Source: Halichoerus grypus
Taxonomy: Eukaryota > Chordata > Mammalia > Carnivora > Phocidae
DNA length: 64,000 nucleotides
Assembly (NCBI RefSeq): GCF_964656455.1
Contig: NC_135714.1
Span: 122,134,131 to 122,198,130, forward strand
Reading direction: 5' to 3'
The notes under the pieces were generated by a model. That model searched no databases. It was not told where the DNA came from and saw nothing but the letters and a program-made list of their open reading frames with translations. This document shows, one piece after another, positions 35,280 to 45,253 of this stretch (the first letter of the stretch is position 1; each line of letters starts with the position of its first letter). A program made the translations under genes and the position numbers.

Positions 35280-35935
35280 TGATAAATAAAATAAGCATTT
35301 GATATGATCCCACTGTACGCTTTTCAGATCTAAGTGATGTTATTAAAAGATGGTATACATACTTGGTTTTGTCCAAGTATGGCCCTACAGTGTACCATAT
35401 GAATCCCTTTTAGACAAGTCCAGTGCCCTTCTACATTAAATATGGCCTGGCTATTGCAACTAATAGACTATGGTGAAAGGATTCTGTGTGACTTCTGAGG
35501 CTAGGCCAGAAGAAACCTTATAACTTCCGCCATGGTCTTTTACGACACTCATTCTGGTGGAAGCCGGCTACCACCAGCAAAATGTCTGATACTTCTGAGA
35601 CCCACAGAGGGTGAGGAAGTTCAGTCTGTCATTGTAGAGAGACTGCATGAAGAGAGAGATAGATGACAGGCCAGTCCCAAGCTTTTACAGCCTTCCCAGC
35701 TGAGGTGACAGGTACAGGAGTAAAGAGACCATTTTGTACATCCATCCCATTCAAGCCTTCACATGATTCCAGCCTGAACGTTATGTAACTGCAATCTCAT
35801 GAGACACCCCAAAGAATAAGAGCCCAAATGAGTCCAGTCAACCCATAAAATTGTGAGAGAATAACAATTGTTACTTTAGGCCACTAAGTTTTAGAGTGGT
35901 TTGTTTCATAGCAATAGATAACCAGAACAATTAAA
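35280..35935 (+). mobile_element. MaLR-like LTR, copy 2, near complete
   Basis: Begins like copy 1. It continues with 'gcccttctacattaaatatg', 'gtgacttctgaggctaggcc', 'tgactgcaatctc'-type sequence around 35790 ('aactgcaatctcatgagaca') and ends 'ttactttaggccactaagtt', 'ggtttgtttcatagcaatag'. This 3' end is typical of MLT-class LTRs. Confidence 0.7.
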
Positions 35936-36715
35936 CTATGAGAATAAGAAAAAGAGAGAATGTTACATCAAAGAAAAATCCTAAGAAATAACATCCAGAT
36001 ATTAGTTTTTAAATATTCCCCACCAAGAATAATAGAGATTTTTGAAGAAATAGCAGATCCCAGAGCTAGGAAAGAAATGTACAAAATGAATTTGAAATAT
36101 CTTGTCCGGAAAACAAGACATTATCAAAAACTACTACTAGGATTGTGTCATAAGTATTCAAGAGCCAACTTGAAAGAGGTTCAAGTTCACTGTTCACAAA
36201 TGGAATAAATGGAACATTAATAGGAATATTGACTATAACAGTTTGAAACATCTAATATGTTAAAGTTCTCAATACCTTTAAAAAAGGAACTAACTGGTCA
36301 ACACTTGAAGATGCTAAAGAAATAAATCATTATTCTGAGAACAAGTAAAGGGAAAAAAATCAAAATGATAAGAACAAAACACCAGTGGCAGTGTGCATAA
36401 TGAAACTTAACCTCAGAGTTTAGCACAACATCCAGCATGCAGTAGCGAATTAATAAATGCTTACGTGACAGTAAAGAGGAATGATGTTAACAACATGAGA
36501 GAATAGGAAGCTTCTATTCTCCTTTCCCCCACTGACATCCTAATTCAACAATGCATGGCCCAATTTTCTTTAAGAGAAATCCAGAAACTAGTTGAGAGGC
36601 TTCTAGCAACCATGGGAACAAACGCATTGAAGCTTGTAGGTAAATTTATGATTCACTCTCATTATAAGCCCTCCCCCTGACACAGTGCCACACAATCAGG
36701 AGGAAACCTCTAGCT
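35936..36715. other. Unassigned sequence
   Basis: No gene. A possible MIR tail near 36414-36470 ('ttaataaatgcttacgtga') is too weak to call separately. Confidence 0.4.
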
Positions 36716-37090
36716 CCCAGATTCTCTCTAGGAAGGGAAAGAAAGAATTGGACCATAAACCCAAAGATCTATTTCTGGAGACTACCTGAGAAACTTGTTT
36801 CTGCCTTGTCTGAATCTGAGCAATGACAGGAAAGGTCTCAAGGTTGAGGGTTGCTGAGAACAAAGGCAGCAGGTTAGAATTGCATGTACACACTCATATA
36901 ATTCAGCCCTAAGCAAGTGAGTGAAAAAAAACAAATCCCAGCTCCTTCCTGGAGAAGGAAAGAGTTGGATTCAAGATTCCAACTTTTCCAGGGGCTACCC
37001 AAGGGACTGGCTTCTACCTTGCCTGTCACTGAGCACTGCCAGGACCTAGCATACTCTAGACAACTGAGGGACACTGAGAATAAAGGCTTG
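36716..37090 (+). repeat. Diverged tandem duplication, 221-bp period, probable L1 5' UTR units
   Basis: Unit 1 starts at 36716 and unit 2 at 36937. Shared phrases are 'ggaaagaaagaattgga' / 'ggaaagagttggat', 'ttctgccttgtctgaatctg' / 'ttctaccttgcctgtcactg' and 'gctgagaacaaaggc' / 'actgagaataaaggc'. The layout resembles tandem 5' UTR units of old L1s, and L1 ORF2 sequence follows directly at about 37093. Confidence 0.72.
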
Positions 37091-37327
37091 GGTATAGAAG
37101 AAATGTACCTCAACATAATAAAGACCATATATTACAAGCCCACAGCTAACACCATACTCAATGGTAATAGGTTGAATGCTTTTCCTCTAGGATCAGGAAT
37201 AAGAATCTCACCACTCCTATTCTACACAATATTGGAAGTTCTAGCCAGGGCAATAAGGCAAGAAAAAGAAATAAAAGGCATACAAAAGAAGAAGAAAAAT
37301 TGTCTCTGTAGCTGACATGATCTTATA

Positions 37328-37650
37328 CAGTTCCCTTGAACAACACAATTTTGACCTGCACAGGTCACTTATGCACAGATTTCTTTCAATAAATACTATA
37401 AATGTATGTTCTCTTTCTTATGATTTCTTAATAACATTTCTTTTCTCTAGTTTACTTTATTGTGAGAATACAATATATAATATACATAACATATGAAATT
37501 TGCATTAATTCCCTGTTTATATTATTGGTAAGGCTTCTGGTCAACAGTAGGATATTACTAGTTAAACTTTTGGGGAGCCAGTTATACATGGATTTTCGAC
37601 TGCATGGAGGGTCAGTGCCCCTAACCTCTACACTGTTCAAGAGTCAACTG
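37328..37650 (+). mobile_element. MER2 DNA transposon (Tc1/mariner, Tigger group)
   Basis: Starts 'cagttcccttgaacaacac' and ends 'gttcaagagtcaactg', which are inverted-terminal sequences. Inside are 'ctagtttactttattgtga', 'ggtaaggcttctggtcaac' and 'ggattttcgactgcatgg'. It is flanked by TA dinucleotides at 37326-37327 and 37651-37652, the expected target duplication. It is non-autonomous: no transposase is encoded. It splits the RT coding sequence of the host L1. Confidence 0.92.
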
Positions 37651-38295
37651 TATATAGAAAATCCTAAAGACTCCACCAAAAAATTGTTAGAAATAATAAA
37701 CAAATACAGTAAGGTTGATACAAAATCAATATACAAAAATCAGTTGCATTTCTATACTAACAGCAAACAGTCTGAAAAGGAAATTAAGAAAACAATCCCA
37801 TTTACAACAGTATCAAAAAGAATAAACAATTAGGAATAAACTTAACCAAGGAAGCAAAAGATTCATACATTAAAAACTACAAAACATTGCTGAAAGAAAC
37901 GAAAGGAAACACACATAAATAGAAAGACATCCATGTTAATGGATTATAAGATTTAAAATGTCCACAATACTCAAAGCAATCTACAGATTCAGTGCAATCC
38001 CTTTCAAAACTTCAAGGGCATTTTCTGCAGAAACAGAAAAAAACAATCCTAAAAATCATATGGAACCACAAAGAAAAGGACTCCAAATGGTCAAAACAAT
38101 CTTGTGAAAGAGTACAGTATAGGCATATATGGTCAAGTGCTCTTCAACAAGGGTGCCATATGGGAGTTGCTATTCAATGAGTATAAAGGTTCAGTTATGC
38201 AAGAGTAATAAGTTCTAGAGATAAGCAACATTGTCCTTATAGTTAACATTATGTTAACATCTTATTGTATATGTAAAACTTGAAGAGTAGATTTC

Positions 38296-38504
38296 TTTTT
38301 TTTTTTTTTTTAAGATTTTATTTATTTATTTGACAGAGAGAGAGACAGCGAGAGAGGGAACACAAGCAGGGGGAGTGGGAGAGGGAGAAGCAGGCTTCCG
38401 GCTGAGCAGGGAGCCCGATGCGGGGCTCGATCCCAGGACCCTGGGATCATGACCTGAGCCGAAGGCAGACGCTTAACGACTAAGCCAAGCCACCCAGGAG
38501 CCCC
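38296..38504 (-). mobile_element. CAN-SINE, antisense, with 5-bp internal duplication
   Basis: T-rich start, 'ttatttatttatttgacag', body 'gatcatgacctgagccgaag', head ending 'ccacccaggagcccc'. Perfect 15-bp duplication tgaagagtagatttc at 38281-38295 and 38505-38519. The head region reads 'taagccaagccaccc', a 5-bp duplication (aagcc) absent from the other copies. Confidence 0.97.
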
Positions 38505-39371
38505 TGAAGAGTAGATTTCATGGTAAGTGTTCCTAATGTTCTTTTCCCATAATAAAAATAAAGAACATACAGTGAAACATAAAGATATAATTTTAAAGTC
38601 TAAAAGAAAAATAAAGATAGTGAACCCTCCCACCAAAACCAAACATTGGAGACATGCTTCAACTCTTTCTCCTCTCCCCGAGTAGAAGCTAGGAGGAGGG
38701 GGTGTTCTCTGCACCGAACTAGGGGGAAGCACTATTGAAAGCCTGCCAATCCAAATCATTACCAAATTCTCAGTGCCCTAGACCTACCACCCTTTCCTGT
38801 CAGCACTCAGACAAGATGGAAACCAGTTTTCAGGCAGACCCTGGAAAAGTCTGAAAACTTAGATGCATGTATCATTCTTCTCTTTCCCTGCCTAGAGAGG
38901 ATCCAGGAGCTGAGCGTTTTCTCTAGATCAAGCTGGGCTAAACTGAGAGGAAACTCAGATCAATGGGTACCACAAATTTTCCTATCCTCTTTGATGCTGG
39001 CTTGTTTCATACTCCCCTGTAGTGCAGGAGCCTCTTCACTGGTTTCTGAACTTCTCACAAAGGGACCTGATCCAGGTATTGTTGAGTGGATGTCTCAGTT
39101 GGGTAAAGGAGCATGTGGGGCTTCCTATTTTCTATCTTGCTGACATCACTTTGAACTTAATTTTAATTACAAATCAAGGAAGTCTTACATTTCCTGGAAG
39201 CCTTTGGAAAGTATTTTTATATAGTTGTTTCAATTAGAATTTTCTAAATAAATTCAGAAAATGAAAGTAGTTGTTAGTATGGCTGTTTAAATTTCTATGA
39301 CCTATGAAGAAAGTGAAGATGCACAGTAAATTAAAATGTTTTTGCTATATTTTGATTCATATGCACTTTTT

Positions 39372-39562
39372 TTTTTTAAAGATTTTATTTATTTGACAGA
39401 GAGAGACACAGCAAGAGAGGGAACACAAGCAGGGGGAGTGGGAGAGGAAGAAGCAGGCTTCCCGCTGAGCAGGGAGCCCGATGTGGGGCTTGATCCCAGG
39501 ACCCCGGGATCATGACCTGAGCCGAAGGTAGACGCTTAACGACTGAGCCACCCAGGCGCCCC
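39372..39562 (-). mobile_element. CAN-SINE, antisense, young
   Basis: Standard antisense copy ending 'gagccacccaggcgcccc'. Duplication tcatatgcactttt at 39357-39370 and 39563-39576, perfect. Very close to the copies at 38296 and 63691. Confidence 0.97.
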
Positions 39563-39596
39563 TCATATGCACTTTTTAACGTGGGTAAAGATTTTG

Positions 39597-40115
39597 ATTA
39601 GGCAAAGAAGAAGTCGAACTTTCACTATTTACAGACGTGATACTCTATGTAGAAAACCCAAAAGACTCCACCAACAACCCCGATGTTTATAGCAGCATTA
39701 TCAACAATAGCCAATATTACTCAGCCATCAAAAAGAATGAAATATTGCCATTTGCAACAATGTGGATGGAGCTAGAGTATATTATGCTGAGTGAAATAAG
39801 TCAATCAGACAAAGACAAATACCATTTGATTGCACTCGTATGTGGAATTTAAGAAACAAACAAATGAACATATGGGAGGGTGATAAGAAAAGAGAGAGGG
39901 AAATAAACAATAAGAGACAAAGAGAACAAACTGAGGGTTTGATGGAGGGAGGTGGTTGGGGGATGGGCTAGAGGGGTGATGGGTATTAAGGAGGACACTT
40001 GTTATGACGAGCACTGGGTTTTATATGTAAGTGATGAATCACTGAATTCTACTCCTGAAACCAATATTGCACTGTATGTTAACTAACTAGAATTTAAATA
40101 AAAATTTGAAGAGAA
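39597..40115 (+). mobile_element. L1 3' fragment with internal deletion
   Basis: Begins in the RT domain ('ggcaaagaagaagtcgaac', then FTD with one codon lost, [13 protein letters not shown]). It jumps at about 39678 to the end of ORF2 ('gatgtttatagcagcatta', 'tattactcagccatcaaaa') and the 3' UTR ('agcactgggttttatatgta'). At least 1.4 kb of ORF2 is missing at the junction. Confidence 0.85.
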
Positions 40116-41908
40116 AAAATAATAATTAAATAAATAATTAAGACTTTATTTGATGATTATCTTTATGAGGGTAAATGGAGAAAATTAAATATTGTAACAA
40201 AGGTCAAGTTTTATATAGACAAAACTCTATGTATATATATGCATTTTATATTTATACATATATACAATATATACACAGACATATATATACATGCACACGT
40301 ATGTGTGTATGTACATAGTCACATGCATAAACATAAGTAATAAAAAGTTTTTTCCTTGAAAAAAGATAACCAAAATATAAAGAAAATCAGAAGGAAAATA
40401 TAACTCAATACATAAATATTATCTTTGAGGAACAAATAAAATATGTAAAAATATTTAAAATGTTAAAAAAGGTTTCTGTGACAGATCAGGAAAACACTGA
40501 TAAATCACCACCTAGATGACATCCAGTTATCAAATTTCAAGAGTTTGGGGATGTTTGATATCATCTAAAAAGGACCACAGACTAGAAAACCTTCATTTAT
40601 TGAGTGGTTGAGATCATGTTTTTAGGTTTTGTTTTTACATTTTGCTTTTTTTGTGTGATTTGTTTTGTAATGGCATAGAAAAAGACAATATAAATATAAA
40701 ATATTTGGGGTCTTGAGAAATATATTTATTAGAACTCTTTTGTTAACAAAAGAAATAAAACCCAAACCAGAGTAGCATAAATTTTTAAAGGGGACTTTAT
40801 CATGAGAATATAAGAGTATCTCAAAGACATAGATGCAGCTGGGCCTAGGAAAAATAGAACTAGTAATTCAAAAGCTTTTATGACTCTTTCCTCATCTTTT
40901 ACCACATTCATGTGAAATCAGCTCTAATCTTCTTTCTATCTCTATAGCCAGGTATTCTCTGTTTTTGTAATCCATAGGGCAGAAAACATGACCAACAATT
41001 AAGTCTAGTGTTGAAATTCAAAAGACCAGCCAGAATAAGACCAAAACTTAACAGCTTAATTTCAGAGAGTTTCCAATCGGGCCAGCATGGTGCATAGGCA
41101 TGGCCAAGAGTCCAGTTAACATGTCTGTTCTCACTTCAGCCATATAGACTGAGTTAGTGGGGCATAGGAGTGCTCCAAGATAAGTCAATGGGGCAAGCAA
41201 TCCCACAAGTTTCCACTACAAAGAAAAAATGTCTAACATAGAGATAGTTTGAAATTTTCCAAAGATGGAAATAAACAATGTGATTTGACAACTTCTAGTT
41301 AGATTTTATTGCTGTTGTTTAAGTAAATGTTGTATTTATTATTGGTGAAATAGAAAGAAAAGATAATAGAACCTATAGTAAATGTTTAGACTAATAGTCT
41401 CTTCTTTTTGCCAGTGTATCTTATAAAGTAAAATAATTAGTCCAGAAACAAGAAGTCAACCTAGCAAATACATGCTAAATGAGACAATCATCTAGCACAG
41501 TGAACAGGAAAAGATGTGACTCTTACTATGGAAAAAACATTGAAACAATCAATCCATACAAAACAGCAATAAAGAAAAGAAAATGAGATACTGTAATATT
41601 CTTAGCTGAAGAAAAATACAAAAACTAAATGTGGCAGAGTGTTCTCTGATAAAGTATCTGTCTGTTTTCATTTGGAAATTAGGTGCAGAACTGATCACCA
41701 TAATACAAAAAATCATGGACTCAGTAAAGTGAATATATTTCCCAGTCCAGGCATAAAAGTATTGCAATCACTTTGACACATTTGGTTGAAAAGAACTTAA
41801 TATTAATTCTTAGTGACCTACTATTTAATGAATGAACAAATAGAGTTTCTACACTGGAATTACATTCATTACATTCATAAACAAGAAAGCATAAAAAAAA
41901 AATTCATT
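40116..41908. other. Unassigned, with TA/CA-rich patch
   Basis: TA/CA/GT-rich simple sequence at 40226-40330. The segment 40720-41240 reads like a fossil repeat but the family is not recognised. No gene seen. Confidence 0.4.
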
Positions 41909-42100
41909 GGGACGCCTGGGTGGCTCAGATGGTTAAGCATCTGCCTTCGGCTCAGGTCATGATCCCAGGGTCCTGGGATCGAGCCCCACATCGGGCTCTG
42001 TGCTCAGCAGGGAGCCTGCTTCTCCCTCTCCCTCTGCCTGCCTGTCTGCCTACTTGTGATCACTCTCTCTCTGTCAAATAAATAGATAAAATCTTAAAAA
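41909..42100 (+). mobile_element. CAN-SINE
   Basis: Head 'gggacgcctgggtggctcag', B box 'gggatcgagcccc', body with 'ctgcctgcctgtctgcctac', AATAGATAAAA tail. Duplication aaaaaaattcatt on both sides (up to 41908, and 42101-42113). Confidence 0.96.
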
Positions 42101-42113
42101 AAAAAAATTCATT

Positions 42114-42686
42114 ACCTACCAGCAAGTGTTGCAACCAGCAATATTATTCCTTATAAAGTACAATATATTGAGTGGATTACTGTGGAAGGCTAAGTGGGAA
42201 AAAATATCTTATGTGTCCATGTTAGCAGTTGTTATAGCAGACTAGTACTATTTCTTTGAAAACCTAACCAATACTTCCCAGAAGTAGCATTCAGTAGTGA
42301 GATTCTAACAGTCATGTATGACATTCATTTATGGAATTAAATGATTATTCCCTTAACCCTTAATAATTTAATGTCATATTACCTTCCTTTCCTTAAAACA
42401 ACCAAATTCAAATCTCTTTCTCAGGTATCTTCAGATTCTAAGTCCTCTGCTACTTTAAGGAGCAAGAGTTATTTTTTTCTCAAAATTCTTGATAGGTTAA
42501 TATGCATACAGAAATGCTTAATATGCTCACTATAATATACGTGTACTTAAGCCATTATTTTTCACCTACATTTATATTCATTACCTAGGCATCTATATGG
42601 GATGTTTACTAAGACAGACATCTCTATGCCACTTGCTCTATGAAACCAATCACTGCACTTAAAAATACCACATTATTTCAATATTC
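42114..42686. other. Unassigned sequence upstream of L1-A
   Basis: AT-rich, no feature recognised. Confidence 0.4.
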
Positions 42687-44308
42687 GAGGCAAGATGGTG
42701 GAGGAGTAAGGGACTCCGTTTCAATTGGTCCCCGAATTTAGCTGGATATCTATCAAACCATTTTGAACACCCATGAAATCAGCCTGAGATGTAAGAATAT
42801 GTATCTGGATCTCTATAAGCAGAAAAGCAACTGCTTTTTGCAAGGTAGGAAACATGCAGAGTCATGAATCTGTGGGGAGATATCGGAAGATGAACAGAAG
42901 GGGGACCGAGCCTCTATAAGCTGGCTCCTGAAAAGTGCTATAACACTGGAGTGCAAAATCAGAACCCTTAGAAATCTGCTCTAGTGAGAGACATCCCTCT
43001 CTGAAAGGGGCTCTGGAAATGAAAAGGCAGAATTCTAGGTAGGGCATTGTGGTTTCGGGATACTAGGAACCACAGAGCAAAAGGGGGTTCCTGAAATGGT
43101 AGAGGGCCCGAGCAGTGGAGCCAAGAAGCAGGTTATGGTCAGCAAGCCCAGGAAGGGGCTCTCATTTCCATCGCCTATAAACCTTAAGCCGGTCCGGTAG
43201 ACAACCGCTCTTTCTTTGAACTGCCTGAAAAAATCTGGAACCTGTGCTGTGATCGGGCAAAAACTCAGAGTGGTAGTCGCCCTGAAAGGACATTAGAGTG
43301 GCACCCAGACATGATCCAGGAACTTCGGGTATGCACGCGAGCCCACAGCCGCTCACGGTTTTAGAAGCGCAAAGGGTAGAGGCACTCCGGGGGGCCCTGA
43401 AACTACCTCAGAGAACTGCTGTGGGCACGCACCATGGAAGGCTGTGGTTTTTGGTGGTGCATACAGAAGAGGAGGCTGTTTGTCCTGGAGGGTTTATCAA
43501 AGACAGCAGACTTTGATTTTTCTGCTCTGGGCCAAAGGTTTGGGTGTGGCCATTTTTGTTCTGATCCTCAGAAGAAGCCCAGAAATCTCCAGGGAACAAA
43601 AGCCACACAGAGGACCAGTTTCCTGGTGGGGCAGGGGTGGGGCAACTCCGCCCAGGCAAGGTTACCTAAGAAACAGTGTGGCAGGCCCCTCCCCCAGAAG
43701 ACAGGCTGGAAGAACAGGTGGATGACAATCCTATGGATCCCATAAGACTGTAAAATCCCAATGCCAGGGGAAAATACTATTTTAAGCTCCAGGTGTGGCC
43801 TCACGACTTGTTTATTTTTCAGATAAAATTCTCCTTTTCTTTTTTTTTCTTATGCTTTTTCTCTTTTTTTTTCTTTTTACCTTTTCCTCATTTTAATTAG
43901 ATGTTTATTATATCAACTTATATTTCAGAGTCGCTTTTTAACTTGTATTTTTTTCACACCTATATTTTTTATAGCTATATGCTTTATTTTAGTCCTTTTT
44001 TCACTCTATTCGATTTTATATATATGTTTTACTTTCCTTGTAATTTTGGGATGTAGTGTCCTCTAACACAGACCAAAACACACCCAGGAACAACTGGAAC
44101 ACCTTGGTCTGTCCACACTGAGATTATAGTCCCCTTACCCTCCCCCCCTTTTTTATTTTATTTTTTAAATTTTATTCTTGTGTTTCATTTTGGCTTTGTT
44201 TTTCAGTGGTGGCCTTTGACCACTCTGGATTTTGCTAGATTGAATCTTGCTTGGGTCATGGTTGATATTTTGGACTCAGTTCATTCACTCAACCATCCCT
44301 CAACAGAA
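42687..44308 (+). promoter_or_regulatory. L1-A 5' UTR (internal promoter region)
   Basis: The first ~1 kb is relatively GC-rich, as expected for an L1 internal promoter. It is followed by a strongly T-rich segment (about 43805-44200, runs of ttttttttctt). The T-rich block has no counterpart in the 5' UTR of L1-B. Promoter function is inferred from the family. Open frames at 43298-43804 on both strands lie inside this UTR and are not genes. Confidence 0.65.
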
Positions 44309-45173
44309 TGACTAGGAGGAGGAATTCTCAACAACAAAAAAAAGAAACAGAGACAATGTCCTCTGCCACAGAACTAATGGATATGGATATAAGGAAGATG
44401 TCAGAGATAGAATTCGGATAGCAATCATAAAATCAATAGCTAGGCTTGAAAAAAGCATTAGGGATAGTATAGAATCTCTAAAAGCAGAAATGAGATCTAA
44501 TCAGGCCAAACTAAAAAATGCTATGAATGAGATGCAGTCTAAACTGGATACTCTAATAGCCAGGGGAAATGAGATAGAAGAGAGAATCAGTGATATAGAA
44601 GATAGGCTGATGGAAAGGAAGGAAGTTGAGGAAAACAGAAATAGAGTGCTAGTAACACATGAAAAAAAAGGATTGGACAGATTAATGATGCCATGAAACA
44701 TTCCAACGTTAGAATTATTGGGATCCCCAAGAGGGTGGAGAGAGAGGGCTAGAAGGTATACTTGAGCAAATCATAGCTGAGAACTTCCCTAATCTGGGGG
44801 GAAGTCTAAGAGGCAGAGAAGACCCCTCCCAAAATCAATAAAAACAGATCAACATGCCAACATATAATAGTGAAGCTTGCAAATTTTACAGCCAAGGAAG
44901 CTATCCTGAGAATAGCTAGGGAGAGGATGCTCCTTACATATGGAGGGAGGAACATCAGAATAATATCAGACCTGTCCACAGAAACCTGACAAGCCAGAAA
45001 GGGCTTATTCAGGGTACTAAATGAAAAGAACATGAAGCCAAGAATACTTCATCCAGCAAGGCTGTTATTCAGAATGGATGGAGAGATAAAGAGCTTTCAG
45101 GACAGGCAGAAACTGAGAGAATATGTGACCACCAAGCCAGCCCTGCAAGAAATATTAAGGGGGATTCTGTAAG
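44309..45173 (+). pseudogene. L1-A ORF1, broken
   Basis: Starts ATG with MTRRRNSQQQKKETE and runs to a stop soon after RKMSEIEFG through an indel. Coiled-coil sequence resumes at 44490-44696 (NAMNEMQSKLDTLIARGNEI, EERISDIEDRLMERKE). RNA-binding and C-terminal sequence follow in other frames to 45173. The intact relative in L1-B (295 residues) shows the expected product. Confidence 0.85.
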
Positions 45174-45253
45174 CGAAGTGAGACCCCAAGAGTCACATAG
45201 ACCAGAAAGAAACAGAGAAAATTCACAGAAACAGGGACTGTATAGGTAATACA

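Larger units (their letters stand above)
37093..38580 (+). mobile_element. L1M/L1MA fragment (RT to 3' end), carrying MER2 and a SINE
   Basis: Reads ORF2 RT sequence (peptides [38 protein letters not shown]), is interrupted by MER2, then resumes IENPKDSTKKLLEIINKYSK and IPFTTVSKRINN. It ends with an L1MA-type 3' UTR ('aaaggttcagttatgcaaga', 'tagttaacattatgttaac', 'aagtgttcctaatgttc') after an internal deletion. All frames are broken. Confidence 0.8.

Noticed and set aside
36414..36470. MIR tail
   Set aside because: Only the end phrase 'aataaatgctta' fits. The core 'tgtgaccttgggc' is absent.
43298..43804. Several 70-100 codon frames on both strands near 43.3-43.8 kb
   Set aside because: They lie inside the L1-A 5' UTR and show no domain or splice context.
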